A stretch of DNA of 64,000 nucleotides, taken from assembly GCF_027172205.1 (NCBI RefSeq), contig NC_070616.1:15304001-15368000 (forward strand). The letters run 5' to 3'. The notes beneath the pieces were generated by a model. It was not told where the DNA came from and searched no databases. It worked only from the letters and a program-made list of their open reading frames with translations. Of this stretch, positions 31,745 through 43,206 are shown one piece after another (the first letter of the stretch is position 1; each line of letters starts with the position of its first letter). The stretch comes from Podarcis raffonei. Its lineage: Eukaryota > Chordata > Lepidosauria > Squamata > Lacertidae. The position numbers and the translations under genes were made by a program.

Positions 31745-33580
31745 GCTTTCTTGAGGCTCCGTCACGGGCACCCCGCCATACTTGCTCTAGCCGTCTGAGG
31801 TCCTGCTTCATTTTCCGGAGCTCCTCGATAAACCAGGGAGCCCGGTTTCTGCGGGGTCGCAGAGGGCACTTAGGTGCGATCTCATTGATGGCTGCCAGGA
31901 GCTGGGTATTCCAGCCCTCAACAAGCTCAGTCAATGAGTCGCCAGGGGGAGCAAGGTCCCGCAAGGCTTGGCGGAATCTATCAGGGTCCATCAGCCTCTG
32001 CGGGAGAGCCCAAATCGGCTCGCCACCTAAGCAGGGTGGGGGTGGACAGTCAATCCTGGCTTTCAGAGCATAGTGATCAGACCATGGCACCTTCATCGAA
32101 GGAGACATGACCACGTGTATACCTACGCCAAAGATCAAATCCAGCGTGTGGCCTGCTTGATGTGTGGGGCCCGAAACAAACTGGGAGAGCCCTAGTGTCG
32201 CCATGGAAGACACCAGGTCCAGAGCCTGTGAGGAGGGAGTGGCATCAGCATGGATGTTGAAGTCCCCCAATACCAATATGTTAGGGAACTCCAAGGCCCA
32301 GCCGGCCACCGCCTCCAGTAGGCCTGACAGGGTGGCTGCTGGTGCGCTAGGTGGCCGGTACACCAGCCAGACAGCCAAGCTCACCTCGGAGCCCCACACT
32401 AGGCCAACACATTCAATGCCGGGGATCGATGGCAATGGTAGAGCCCTGAAAGAACAATCTTCCCGGATTAATAATGCCACCCCTCCCCCCCGGCCCACAG
32501 CCCGCTACTGATGAAGGATGGAGAAACCCGGGGGTGCCATCTCTCGTAGGGTAACTGTTTCCCCTTCGCGCACCCAGGTCTCCGTCACACAAGCCAGGTC
32601 GACCCCCTGCGAGGAAAAGAAATCTTGCAGGGTGGCGGTTTTGTTGCCTATAGACCTGGCATTGCACAGCACCAGTGATGGAGGTGAGTAATCCTTGCTC
32701 ACCCTACCCTCGTCCCTCGGGATGGGGTGCAGATTGGAAGGGGTACGAGCATATCCGTATCTCGATCCCCTTCGCCTACGACATCTGCCCCCACCGCCAT
32801 ACCTCCCTCGCCCCTCCACGATAGCAATCCCAAGCCTCATACTAGCCTCGATTTACAAATATAAAAGCAAAACAAACCAAAAACAATTATACCAAAACAA
32901 AACCAATCCCCACTCCATTCAACATCCATCCCACCCCAAACCAAACCAAAATAAAAATACATGAATAAAAACCACTGTTCACAGTGGTACAACAAAGTAA
33001 AAAGTAAAAACACTTTTAAAACACTTTAAAATATATAAAAACATTTTTGACATTTGCTGCAGCAGCACCAGTGTCTGTAAAGCTGTGATGATGGTGAGTG
33101 TGGGCCCCGCCCCCTAGGCCTGGTGGAATTGGTGTGCAGGAGGGAGCGGCCTTCCCCAGCACTCACGGTGGCAGCAGCAGCGATGTCCCAGTGCCTCAAT
33201 GAGGCCTCTTAAAGCTGTGGCGGTGGTGAGTGTGGGCCCCACCCCCTAGGCCTGGTGGAATTGGCCTGCAGGAGGGAGCGGCCTTCCCCAGCACTCACGG
33301 TGGCAGCAGCAGCGATGTCCCAGTGCCTCAATGAGGCCTCTTAAAGCTGTGGCGGTGGTGAGTGTGGGCCCCACCCCCTAGGCCTGGTGGAATTGGCCTG
33401 CAGGAGGGAGCGGCCTTCCCCAGCACTCACGGTGGCAGCAGCAGCGATGTCCCAGTGCCTCAATGAGGCCTCTTAAAGCTGTGGCGGTGGTGAGTGTGAG
33501 CCCCACCACCTAGGCCTGGTGGAATTGGCCTGCAGGAGGGAGCGGCCTTCCCCAGCACTCAACGGTGGCAGCAGCAGCAG
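31745..33580 (-). mobile_element. L2 LINE: tandem-repeat 5' part and endonuclease, 3' part missing
   Basis: The minus strand runs from a 132-bp tandem array (33081-33580) through an AT-rich spacer into an ORF from 32840. The endonuclease motifs are LVLCNARSIGNKTATLQDFF, VDLACVTETWV, then GGGVALLIRED, LVYRPPSAP, ILVLGDFNIHAD and PWSDHYALKARI. These are the N-terminal, catalytic and SDH blocks of an apurinic-type endonuclease. One in-frame TAG near 32510 interrupts the frame. The sequence stops at 31745 just after RNRAPWFIEELRKMKQD, before the reverse transcriptase, which is unusual because LINEs normally lose the 5' end. Confidence 0.8.
33081..33580. repeat. 132-bp tandem repeat, nearly four copies
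   Basis: Unit starts at 33081, 33213, 33345 and 33477, exactly 132 bp apart, with copies almost identical (GGTGAGTGTGGGCCCC..CCTAGGCCTGGTGGAATTGG). The last unit is partial. The array lies directly upstream of the L2 ORF and ends where the unknown transposon sequence begins, so it is probably the L2 5' UTR with promoter-like monomers. Confidence 0.9.
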
Positions 33581-33972
33581 AATTGCCCAGAAATGCGTGC
33601 CAACGTAATCTTCCACATATATTTCTGGTCTGACGACAAATCTTTCCAAATTCTCTCAGGCATTTTACATAGAGACTGAGAACCATTAAATCTTTTGTAT
33701 TTGATTATTGGATAATTCAGTACTTCTGGTAGTAATTTTCCAGTAGGTCCAGCAAACGTGTTGGCACCTGTTGTTGGACTATCCATTTCAATGATGATGT
33801 GCCTCAGCAGCAATTCATTAGAATGCAGAAGGCAAATAATCCATTGTAGAGCACATCCAATAGTCATTTCTATCAGATGATTAATTCCACCCTCTGATCC
33901 AACATTTGTGTTAGTGCCATCACATGCCAAGGCTTCAATTTGATCTAGAATCTGTTCTTCTTCATTATCATA
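33581..33972 (-). pseudogene. Unrecognised transposon protein, third piece (copy C)
   Basis: The minus strand reads AYDNEEEQILDQIEALACDG then CDGTNTNVGSEGG, LQWIICLLHSNELLLRH, SPTTGANTFAGPTGKLLPEV and LSSDQKYMWKI. I recall similar unannotated proteins in invertebrate and vertebrate genomes with CDGT, LLH-NELP-RH and TGP-F-GPIG blocks, but cannot place them in a named superfamily. The conserved acidic CDG motif would fit a DDE-type nuclease; that is a guess. The piece is cut on the left by the L2 array and on the right by a LINE whose end (TGCAATAAAG) joins at 33972. Confidence 0.5.
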
Positions 33973-34650
33973 AGCTTTATTGCACTAGCCAAAGGTCATG
34001 GCGTCATTCACAAAGGAAACAAAAAGGAAAACAACAGTAATCATAAAAACCATAAGATACAATGAACCGCAAATACAAAGAACCACGGTCACGTCTCCTA
34101 GAAATTATTTGTTGCATGCGAAAGAATAGCAGGGGGTTCTCAGATAGAATGTGCCAGCTTAAATGTCCAAATAACCTTTGCAATTGACTGCTATTTTATC
34201 TGGTTCTTTTCTCCTGATCTTCTTCGCTGCCAACGCATATAGTGCTACTTTATAAGTTACGAAGTCATCAGTATCACTCAGCCATTTCACCCTTTCCGCC
34301 CAGTTTGAGTGTGTTCCATTTGTAAGCAGGGGTTTTATAAATCAGTCTCTTGTTTCTATATAAAGCGGGCATGGCAATAAATAGTGGTACAGGTCCTCTA
34401 CGCAAGGTTGCCCACACAGACATAGTCTCTCCTTGTACTGTACGTTGCCGTACTGACCATCCACCACCGCCGAGGGCATCGATTGGAATCGTAATTCTGT
34501 TAAATCGATTCTTAGTATGGCAAATGGGAGCTTTGTCAGTAACTAGCTTGGATATGCTCTGTTTTGATAAGTGGGGACCATGGTGAACTTTTGGTAGAGG
34601 CAATTGTGGTAAAATCCCTTTCTGCATTGGACCTGAAGAGACAATCTCTT

Positions 34651-35400
34651 AGAATCATAGAATCATAGAGTTGGAAGAGACCACAAGGGCCATCGAGTCC
34701 AACCCCCTGCCAAGCAGGAAACACCATCAGAGCACTCCTGACATATGGTTGTCAAGCCTTTGCTTAAAGACCTCCAAAGAAGGAGACTCCACCACACTCC
34801 TTGGCAGCAAATTCCACTGTCGAACAGCTCTTACTGTCAGGAAGTTCTTCCTAATGTTTAGATGGAATCTTCTTTCTTGTAGTTTGGATCCATTGCTCCG
34901 TGTCCGCTTCTCTGGAGCAGCAGAAAACAACCTTTCTCCCTCCTCTATGTGACATCCTTTTATATATTTGAACATGGCTATCATATCATCCCTTAACCTC
35001 CTCTTCTCCAGGCTAAACATGCCCAGCTCCCTTAGCCGTTCCTCATAAGGCATCGTTTCCAGGCCTTTGACCATTTTGGTTGCCCTCCTCTGGACACATT
35101 CCAGTTTGTCAGTGTCCTCCTTGAACTGTGGTGCCCAGAACTGGACACAGTACTCCAGGTGAGGTCTGACCAGAGCAGAATACAGTGGCACTATTACTTC
35201 CCTTGATCTAGATGCTATACTCCTATTGATGCAGCCCAGAATTGCATTGGCTTTTTTAGCTGCCACGTCACACTGTTGGATCATGTCAAGTTTGTGGTCA
35301 ACCAAGACTCCTAGATCCTTTTCACATGTAGTGCTCTCAAGCCAGGTGTCACCCATCTTGTATTTGTGCCTCTCATTTTTTTTGCCCAAGTGCAAAAAAA
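34651..35400 (-). mobile_element. CR1 LINE 3' end
   Basis: A single open frame (34727-35395) gives the CR1 RT end: [80 protein letters not shown]. The 3' end has the CR1 octamer-like tail (AGAATCATAGAATCATAG on the plus strand at 34651). 5'-truncated as usual. The open frame of 222 codons suggests a fairly young insertion. Confidence 0.9.
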
Positions 35401-35779
35401 GTACCTCTTAAGTACCTCTTGCCCATCTTCATGACCACCTGAAGATCTTGTAATTGATATTGGGTCGATAGGCGTTGGATGCCATCCTTCCAACATTTGG
35501 TCTGTTCTCGTTCTGTGTGGGACATAGCGGGGAATCTCCGAGAGAGATTGAAGTCTCTTCACGTAGTTTAGACATAGTTCTAGCCCGTATTGTCACGTCT
35601 GCTTCCACGTGGAGAAGAGCAGCTGGGGTCCCATTGGGGACCGAGAGCACTTTCCTGAGGAATTTGTTCTGCACTATTTTTAAGGTTTTGTTAGCATTGG
35701 ATCCATGCCCCATATCACTACTCCGTAGAGCATCTGGGAAAACACTTTACTGGCAAAGATTTTCAACACAGGTTCTAGT

Positions 35780-36196
35780 AACTGGCCACCCATTGTATCA
35801 GTACCTACAATCATGGAATGGCAGATCAAAATGATGAATTACGCAGAATTGGCTAGATTGTCGGGAAAAATACAGGACCAAGATGAAAAGAAGTTTGCTG
35901 AAAATTGGAGTAAATATTTGGTATATGTAAGAGAAAATTGTAAAGCTTTAAAGACACTGGCAGGGTTGGAGTAACTCTAACAGCATAAGACAAAATAGTA
36001 TTAAATAGAATACGCAATGTTAGAACTGTATGATACTTACCGAAGAGACGGAGGGAAGTCCGAAGCTCGGCAGAGCTTAAGGTTTAGGTGGATGGATAAA
36101 TGTATAATGAGTGTATGTATTCTATGTGTATGTGTAATAATGAAAATCAATAAAAACTGATTATGTATATATAAAATAAACTGGCCACCCATTGTA
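35780..36196 (+). mobile_element. Short L1 3' end with 18-bp target duplication
   Basis: AACTGGCCACCCATTGTA occurs at 35780-35797 and 36179-36196. The 381 bp between encode the last L1 ORF2 codons (MEWQIKMMNYAELARLSGKI...) followed by a 3' UTR and a short A-rich tail. It lies in antisense orientation in the host LINE. Confidence 0.88.
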
Positions 36197-37734
36197 AAAT
36201 AGAATTTCATTAATGCCCCACAAGCTTTCTGCACTTTGAGTTTCACAGCCTCAATGTGCCCCTTCCATGATAGTGTCTCCGTGAAAAGAACTCCCAGATA
36301 CCTAAAGGAGCGTATCTGCTCGAGATTCTGCTGGTCCATTTTCCATTTGAAACGGGGGCTACGCTTCCCAAAGACCAAAATTTTGGTCTTGGAGTAATTC
36401 ACAACAAGCTCTTCCTGCTTGCAATACGAGCTGAAAGCTGTGAGCAGATTATTAAGACCTAATCGGGAAAGTGATAGGAGCACCACATCATCGGCGTACA
36501 GCAGACAGGGTATCTACCTATTACTAACTGATGGAGCAGGGGATTGCGCCTGTGTTAGATGTGGCACCATGTCATTTATATAAAAGTTTAAAAGTGTGGG
36601 AGCCAATATGCAGCCTTGTTTCATGCCTTTTGTTGTCTTAAATGACTCCGACAGACTTCCCCTTAAGCCTACTCTAATTCATGTTTTGGTGTCACGATAC
36701 ATTTCACGGATTAATAATAATAATTAATAATGACTTAATAATAAGTCATAGCCATATAAATCTGCAAATCTTTCTCGCTCTGCCCTATTTGTTCCTTTGG
36801 CTGTGGACTGAACTTGTTGATTAGGGGTAGAGCTTGTGTTGAACTGCATGTTGTTATCCACGTGTGTAATAAAAGAATTTTCACATACTAGTGCTGGGGC
36901 AGGAGACCAGTTACCCAAGTGTTCATGGTCGGAGGAGTTTTGCCAACCTTCTGTTTGTTGGTTATGGTCATTAATGCTCCTTAAGGTTGCAAGATTCAGT
37001 GACACTTGGGCAGGGCCAGTGGGGTTAGCCCTTAGGTTATCTTAAGTAGCTGTATGGCTGGTTACCACTGGATGGCAGGGGCTGTTTCTTTATTGCTCTG
37101 CTTCCTCTCTTGGGCTCTAGTTAGCACCATGGTGGATTTATTGCACATTGGTTCTGGGTACCTCCAAAGGCTCAGTGGCTCTCAGTGACAGAAAAATGGA
37201 GCTAGGTGTAGTGGACAGGCTTGTTAACAGGGAATTTCCTCCGAGCCAGGGGGAGGCAGGCAAATAAGAGTGGCCAGCCACAGGAGTTCAGCTGAATTAG
37301 CACAAAGTGGGCTAAGATAGTTTCCTCACCAACCCCTCCACCTCAGAAGCAACAACAGACTTGTTTCTTGTGCTTTACCATGACTCGGAAGAAAGGAGGA
37401 GAGGGGAGACTAAGGCATGAAGCAGCTCACAGTAATTAAGAGTAGATTGCAGTCGTTCTGTAATTCCTCACCGACAGCGCTAGGCTCTAGAGTTGGTAGT
37501 ATCTGGTGTTCCTCTCGGTGAAGCGGTAACTCATCTTAAACTCTCTCTGCTTTTAGATTATGGCAGGTGAGGTGTTACTGCTGGTGAGGTGTCTCCGGTA
37601 ATAGCAGACCGGCGCAGCAACCAGCAATAAAACATTAAAATAGGCCAGTAAAGTAAAACAACAGGGGGCTACACTTAAAACTAATGGACTGTGATAAAAG
37701 CATTTAAAACATTTAAAGCTGAGCTATAGGGTCA

Positions 37735-38491
37735 GAGATCCGCTAGAAGCTGCTGCCTCAGACGCCCTCTGTTTTTCTTGAAGAAATTGGATATGAGAGT
37801 TAGAAACTGTTACAGCTTTACCATCAGTTGGTGATACATGGCCCAAGAACTGCCAATCAGGAAGTGAAACAATTGTGACATGTTCCTCAGTTTTCCTTGA
37901 GTATTTCTCGTCTAATTTTTCTTGCATTAATGTCACATATTTTCACCCATCATAACAAAATCCACCACGAAACAAAGTTGGTGCTACTTGAACTTCTTCC
38001 ATATAGTACTTGACTGCTCTGTGGACTTTTGATTTGACTACTATTTCTGGAATAGTGTATGTACGAAGAGTGGCATTGACAATGGAAGCCGTGGCTCTAT
38101 CAGAGATCGAATTCTGCAACTTGGCTTCCGCTATCTCCTGAAGATCCCTTCCTCAATTTTTCAAAGAGATTTTGACAACACTAAAAGGACTATAGGTCAA
38201 GGTACAGTACTTGGTTTCACCTGGAAGTCTAAGTCTGAATTATTTGCAGGACAAATACCTTCCTCTATTGTTTCAACTTTATCTTCACCATAGTCACCGG
38301 TTTCAACAATATCAACATTCTCGGCAGCAACAATTTGAAAGTGAGATTCTTGTTGTCGTTACTGTGCAGCCCTGCTTTCCTTCTGCTTTCTTACTTGACT
38401 CTTTCTTCTGTTGTTTCCTGGTAGCATCTTTATCCACTGTACTACTTATGGTTATATTCTGAATGGATCGCTGATCTTTGAGAAATTCACT
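37735..38491 (-). pseudogene. Unrecognised transposon protein, second piece (copy C)
   Basis: The minus strand encodes ISDRATASIVNATLRTYTIP, KSKVHRAVKYYMEEVQVAP, RGGFCYDG and then HVTIVSLPDWQFLGHVSPTD. Coding-like composition and the order of motifs fit the middle-N-terminal part of the same unknown protein (SDRATA..K-KV-RA blocks precede the CDGT block in the similar proteins I recall). A TGA near 37945 and further changes break it. The right border is the 11-bp target duplication of the L1 at 38492. Confidence 0.5.
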
Positions 38492-41400
38492 TCTATTCAA
38501 GGAATAGAAAAATCAGACTATAAGCCTGAGAACGTGTATAGTACGAATAAAAAAACACAATAATGACTTTAAAATTTTTATCTTGGAATGTGAACGGAAT
38601 AAATGACAAATCTGAAAGGAATAAAATTTTGAAGGTTTTGATGAAAAAGAATTTTGATGTGATATGCTGTCAGGAAACACATGTGGCTAAAAAACATAAA
38701 CATATTCTGATAAACAAAAGGTTGGGGGTTGAATTTATTAATTCAGATGCAAACAAAAAAAGGGGTAGTGATATATGCTAAAGAAAAATGGGAGCCCAAA
38801 TTAATATGCAAAGATGAGGAAGGAAGAATTTTGGGAATACAAATTAATCAGGGAGAAAAATTTAATGTGGTAACTGTCTATGCCCCAAATACGAATAAAG
38901 GAGAATTTTTCAAAAAATTGGAACAAATACTATTGGATTTAGAGAATCATAAATTGATTTTACTCGGTGACTTAAACGGAGTACCAATACCAGAATTAGA
39001 TAGAAGTGCAAAAAGGAAAAAACTGAGTCAAGGGAAATTACCAAAATCATTTAAAAATCTTGAAGAAAATTTAGACTTGACAGATATCTGGAGACATAAA
39101 AACTCGCTAATAAAACAATTTACATACTTTGCAGAGCCGCACCAGAGCTGGGGCAGAATAGTTCAGATATGGGTATCAAGAGAACTAGCAACAAGAGTTG
39201 AAAAATGTGAAATACAACCCAGAACTCTTTCCGATCATAATTCAATAACCCTGGAAATTAAGTGTGGAATTCAGGGTGTGTATAGATGGAGAATGAATGA
39301 ATATCTATTTGAAAGTGATGATGTGATTGAGAAGGCCAAAAATACCTTGAAAGACTTTTTTGACTTAAACCTTAATAAAGAGACAAATATTGATATAGTC
39401 CGGGATGCCAGCAAGGTGGTGCTAAGAGGCTTTCTAATTCAACAAAATAGCCATAGGAAAAAAATAAGAGAACAAAAGGAAGATGAAATCCTCACCCAAT
39501 TAAGAGAATGTGAGAAAAAAATAATAACAAATCCCAGTGACGAACAGAATAAACAAACATCCAAATTGCTACAATTACAATACTCAATGTTAATAAACCA
39601 AGAAGTGGAATGGAGAATTAAATCAATGAAGCAAAATTTTTTCGAATCAGAAAATAAAACGGGGAAATTTTTGGCGTAGCAACTACGAAAAAGGAAAAAA
39701 CAAAGTGATTAATAAGATAAAAATAGAAGAACGACATGTGGAAGACCCAAATGAAATAAAGAAAAACTTCCTTAAGTTCTTTGAAAAACTATACAAAACA
39801 GAAGAAGATATAACAGAAATAGGAAAATATTTAGAAAACAACAGAATAACATCCATAACGGAGGAAGAGAAAACCCAACTGAACAAGCCCATAAAAATAG
39901 ATGAAGTCCAGGAGGCAATAAAGAGAATGAAACAAGGGAAAGCACCGGGCCCAGATGGATTATCGGCCAAATACTATAAAGTTCTGGAGGAATACCTAGC
40001 CCCGGTGCTATGTGATGTAATGAATAAGATCCTACAAAGAGGAAAGATACCGGAGTCCTGGAAAGAAGCACATATTATGTTGATACCTAAAGCAGACTCA
40101 GACAAATTGAATATAAAAAAACTACAGACCGATATCGCTTCTTAACAATGATTACAAAATATTTGCTGAAATAATGGCGAACAGACTCAAGAAATACCTA
40201 AAAAACTCAATACATACAGATCAAGCTGGATTTCTTCCTAATAGACAATTAAAAGGTAATGTAAGGCACATAATAAACATTATCGAATATCTGGACAAGA
40301 AGAATGAAATCCCTGCGGTATTAATTTTTATCGATGCAGAAAAAGCATTCAAAAATGTATCCTGGCAGTTCCTATTAAAGTGCATGGAGACACCAGGGAT
40401 AGAAGGTGCCTTCATGGAGGAAATTAAAGCAATCTATTCAAGTCAAAGAGCCAAATTGATTATCAATAATAATTTAACTGACTCATTTGTGATCTCGAAG
40501 GGCACGAGACAAGGTTGCCCCCTGTCACCGCTTTTATTTATAATGGTATTAGAAGTAATTGCAAATAAGATAAGAAAAACACCAGAGATACAAGGAATCA
40601 GAATTGGGGTAAAGGAATACAAATTGAAAGCATACACTGATGATTTGGTAATATCATTGGAGGACCCCAAAAAAAGTGTTGATAAAGTTTTGGTATTACT
40701 AGAAGAATTTGGAAAAGTATCTGGTTTTAAGTTACCGGTAAATAAAACTAAAACTAAAATGATGGTTAAGAATATGGGGGAAGACTTAAGGAGGCAGTTA
40801 GAATTTCAATCAGGAATTAAAGAAGCAAAAAAAGGTAAAATACCTGGGTGTCTGGTTAACTATGAAAAATATAAATTTAATGGCTGATAACTACATAAAC
40901 ACCTGGAAAGAAATTCAGAAGGAATTAGGTACCTGGAATAGGATAAAACTCTCCTGGTCAGGTAGAATGGCTGCAATTAAGATGTGCATACTGCCGAAAC
41001 TACTATTCTTATTCCAAAACGTCCCGGTGATCAGAGGAAATTCAATATTCAAAAATTGGCAAAAAATTCTTTCCAAATTTATTTTGGCAAGGCAAAAGAC
41101 CGAGAATTAGATTTAAATTGTTCACGGATAGAAAAGATAGAGGAGGATTTGCGGTCCCAAATTTGAGACTGTATTATGAAGCCTCGTGCCTTTGCTGGCT
41201 TACAGAGTGGATTGTCTTAAAAAACACAGATCTGCTGGACTTAGAAGGCTTTGATGTAAGATTCGGCTGGCACGCATATTTCTGGCAGAATAAGGAAAAG
41301 GTGCATAAAGGCTTCTCAAATCATATTATTAGAGGATTATTGTTAGAGGTGTGGGAAAAGAATAAAAAACTATTGGAAAAAAATACCCCCTGGTGGCTAT

Positions 41401-42556
41401 CGCTTATTGATACCTTAACTATTAAAAAAATAAATATTGAAGGTGAGAGATGGACTTATGAAGATCTCCTGGAAAGAACAGAAAAAGGCTGGAAAATCAG
41501 ACCATATGAAGAGTTAAAAAACAAACTAACAGGTTGGTTGCAGTTTCATCAAATCAATGCCTTATGGAAAGAAGATAAAAAGACTGGGATGAATGAGAAA
41601 AAATCTAGATTTCAGGTAGAGATAATAGAAAGTAAAACCAAACTGCTATCCAAAATGTATAACCAGTTATTAGAATGGGACACTAAGGATGAGGAGGTCA
41701 AGGAAGTTATGGTAAAACGGGCGATAGACTTTGGATACAATTTGGACTATGACAGTTGGACGAGGCTGTGGAATAAAGGAATGAAATTCACAGCCTGTAC
41801 TACTCTTAGAGAAAATATGGAAAAGATGATGTACCCTTGGTACATCACCCCTGTGAAATTGGAAAAAATGTATAAGACCGGAGATAAAAGGTGCTGGAAG
41901 TGCAAAACCAAAGAAGGAAGTTTCTACCATGTGTGGTGGAAGTGTGAAGAAAGAAAATTTTTTTGGGAATCCATATACAATGAACTGATAAAAATATTTA
42001 AATACACCTTTGTTAAAAACCCCGAAGCCTTTCTTTTGGGAATGATCGGAGACGAGATTAAGAAAGAAGACCACATAATGTTTCAATATGCAACTGTAGC
42101 TGCCAGGATCCTGATAGCACAAAATTGGAAAACCCCAAATATCCTGACCGTTAAAGATTGGCAAATTAAACTATTTGAATACTTAGAATTGGCAAAAATG
42201 ACGCAGAATATCAGACAGCAAAAAGGTACAAAGTTTATTGATGATTGGACCAAATTTATAACATACATGGAAATAAATTTTAGAGATCTAAAAATCAGAG
42301 TAGGTTTAATATAATCCTTGTGATGCGTAGATGTTATAAAATGAAAACTGCAGAATGGAATTAATATTTTACATAATCCAAAACCGAGATGGAGGGAAGT
42401 CAATTATTATTTGTTGTTAATTAATGTCTGTTTTTTGGTCCGTTTATGTTTTTCTGTTTTGGTCATTGTTTTCTTTTTTTCTTGTTTTGTTTATTTGTTT
42501 TCTCTGTTTGGTTATTGAAAATTAATAAAAAGAATAAAAAAAAAAAGAAATTCACT
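38481..42556 (+). mobile_element. L1 LINE, near-complete ORF2, 5'-truncated, 11-bp target duplication
   Basis: AGAAATTCACT flanks the element (38481-38491 and 42546-42556). The insertion starts just before ORF2, so ORF1 is missing. The order is endonuclease (FLSWNVNGINDKSERNKILK at 38563; LGDLNGVP; LSDHNSITLEI near 39230), reverse transcriptase (GKAPGPDGLSAKYYK at 39940; FIDAEKAFKNVSWQFL; KGTRQGCPLSPLLFIM near 40500; YTDDLVISL near 40640, with T in place of the usual A), and a C-terminal zinc knuckle (CWKCKTKEGSFYHVWWKCEE near 41890). It ends with a 3' UTR and A-rich tail at 42530-42545. Frame breaks lie near 38750, 39680, 40143, 40885 and 41110, so it is inactive. Confidence 0.9.
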
Positions 42557-43206
42557 CTGGGATATTCTCATTGTCAACAACTTCAAACAAACAGGACATT
42601 TCTTTCAGAAACACATCTTTCTTGATGCTTGTCATACACTTTCAGAACAAAGGCCTTAATTGTGTCTTTTCGGACTGTTGGTATGGATGCACGTTTGTAA
42701 ACACTTTCAACACAACAATCTCTGCAATAATACTGTTGCCTTGGCTGTTTTCCTATGTCGTGAAGACTGAAATTTCAATTCAGTGGAGGAAGGTCCAGAT
42801 ACTGATATGCAAGATATTAAATGATATCCAACAAGGTGCCACTAGCCACAATCTAGCTGGCTGCACACTTGGAGAAGCTCTCTCCGACTTTGCTCCTTTT
42901 TTTAAAGCCCGAGTTTCAACGCCCACCTGAGCTGGCTGCGCCCCCTGCCTTTGCTCGCCTCCATGGCAGGGGGCGCTGCAGGGAGGGGGAGGGAGATGGG
43001 CTTTCTTCTTTCTTTTCTCCCCCCCCCTCCTAGGCAGGCGCGTGCTTAGCGTATCACCTGCTGCTCAGGGACCTGATTGAGGTTATTGACCATTTTGTGG
43101 GGGGGAGGCACTGAGTTGTTGAGCTATTTTGGGTGTGTGTGACAAAAAAACACTCCAAAAAATACAAGCCACTGCCACTCGCATGTAGCGATACAGCTAA
43201 CTTTAC
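42557..43206 (-). mobile_element. Copy C of the unrecognised transposon: left end, leader and first coding piece
   Basis: The complement begins at 43206 with GTAAAGTTAGCTGTATCGCT as in copies A and B. It passes a C-rich stretch and a GC-rich leader ending CTAGATTGTGGCTAGTGGCA near 42835, then enters coding-like sequence (42557-42790) with YYCRDCCVESVYKRAS and IPTVRKDTIKAFVLKVYDKH. The cysteine pairs look like the start of a zinc-binding domain. The reading continues, after the L1 insertion, at 38491 and below. The boundaries of the whole element on the other side were not found. Confidence 0.55.

Larger units (their letters stand above)
33973..37734 (-). mobile_element. LINE of uncertain clade, interrupted by CR1 and L1
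   Basis: Same family as 23960-25010. The minus strand has RT motifs near 36600 (GMKQGCILAPTLLNFYINDM) and 36490 (LLYADDVVLLSLS), the thumb region at 36037-36486 (NYSKTKILVFGKRSPRFKW, RYLGVLFTETLSWKGHI), FLRKVLSVPNGTPAALL near 35650, and the cysteine-bearing tail near 34400. It carries several stops and frame changes. A CR1 piece lies at 34651-35400 and an L1 piece at 35798-36178 inside it. The 5' part (36720-37734) is noncoding or weakly coding. The 3' end TGCAATAAAG is at 33973. It is inserted in the unrecognised transposon. Confidence 0.6.

Noticed and set aside
33081-33580. CRISPR-like array of regular repeats
   Set aside because: Units are contiguous 132-bp tandem copies without spacers, in a vertebrate genome next to an L2.
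36724-37005. 93-codon minus-strand frame as ORF1 of the LINE
   Set aside because: Position fits, but no coiled coil, zinc knuckle or RRM is seen; support too weak.
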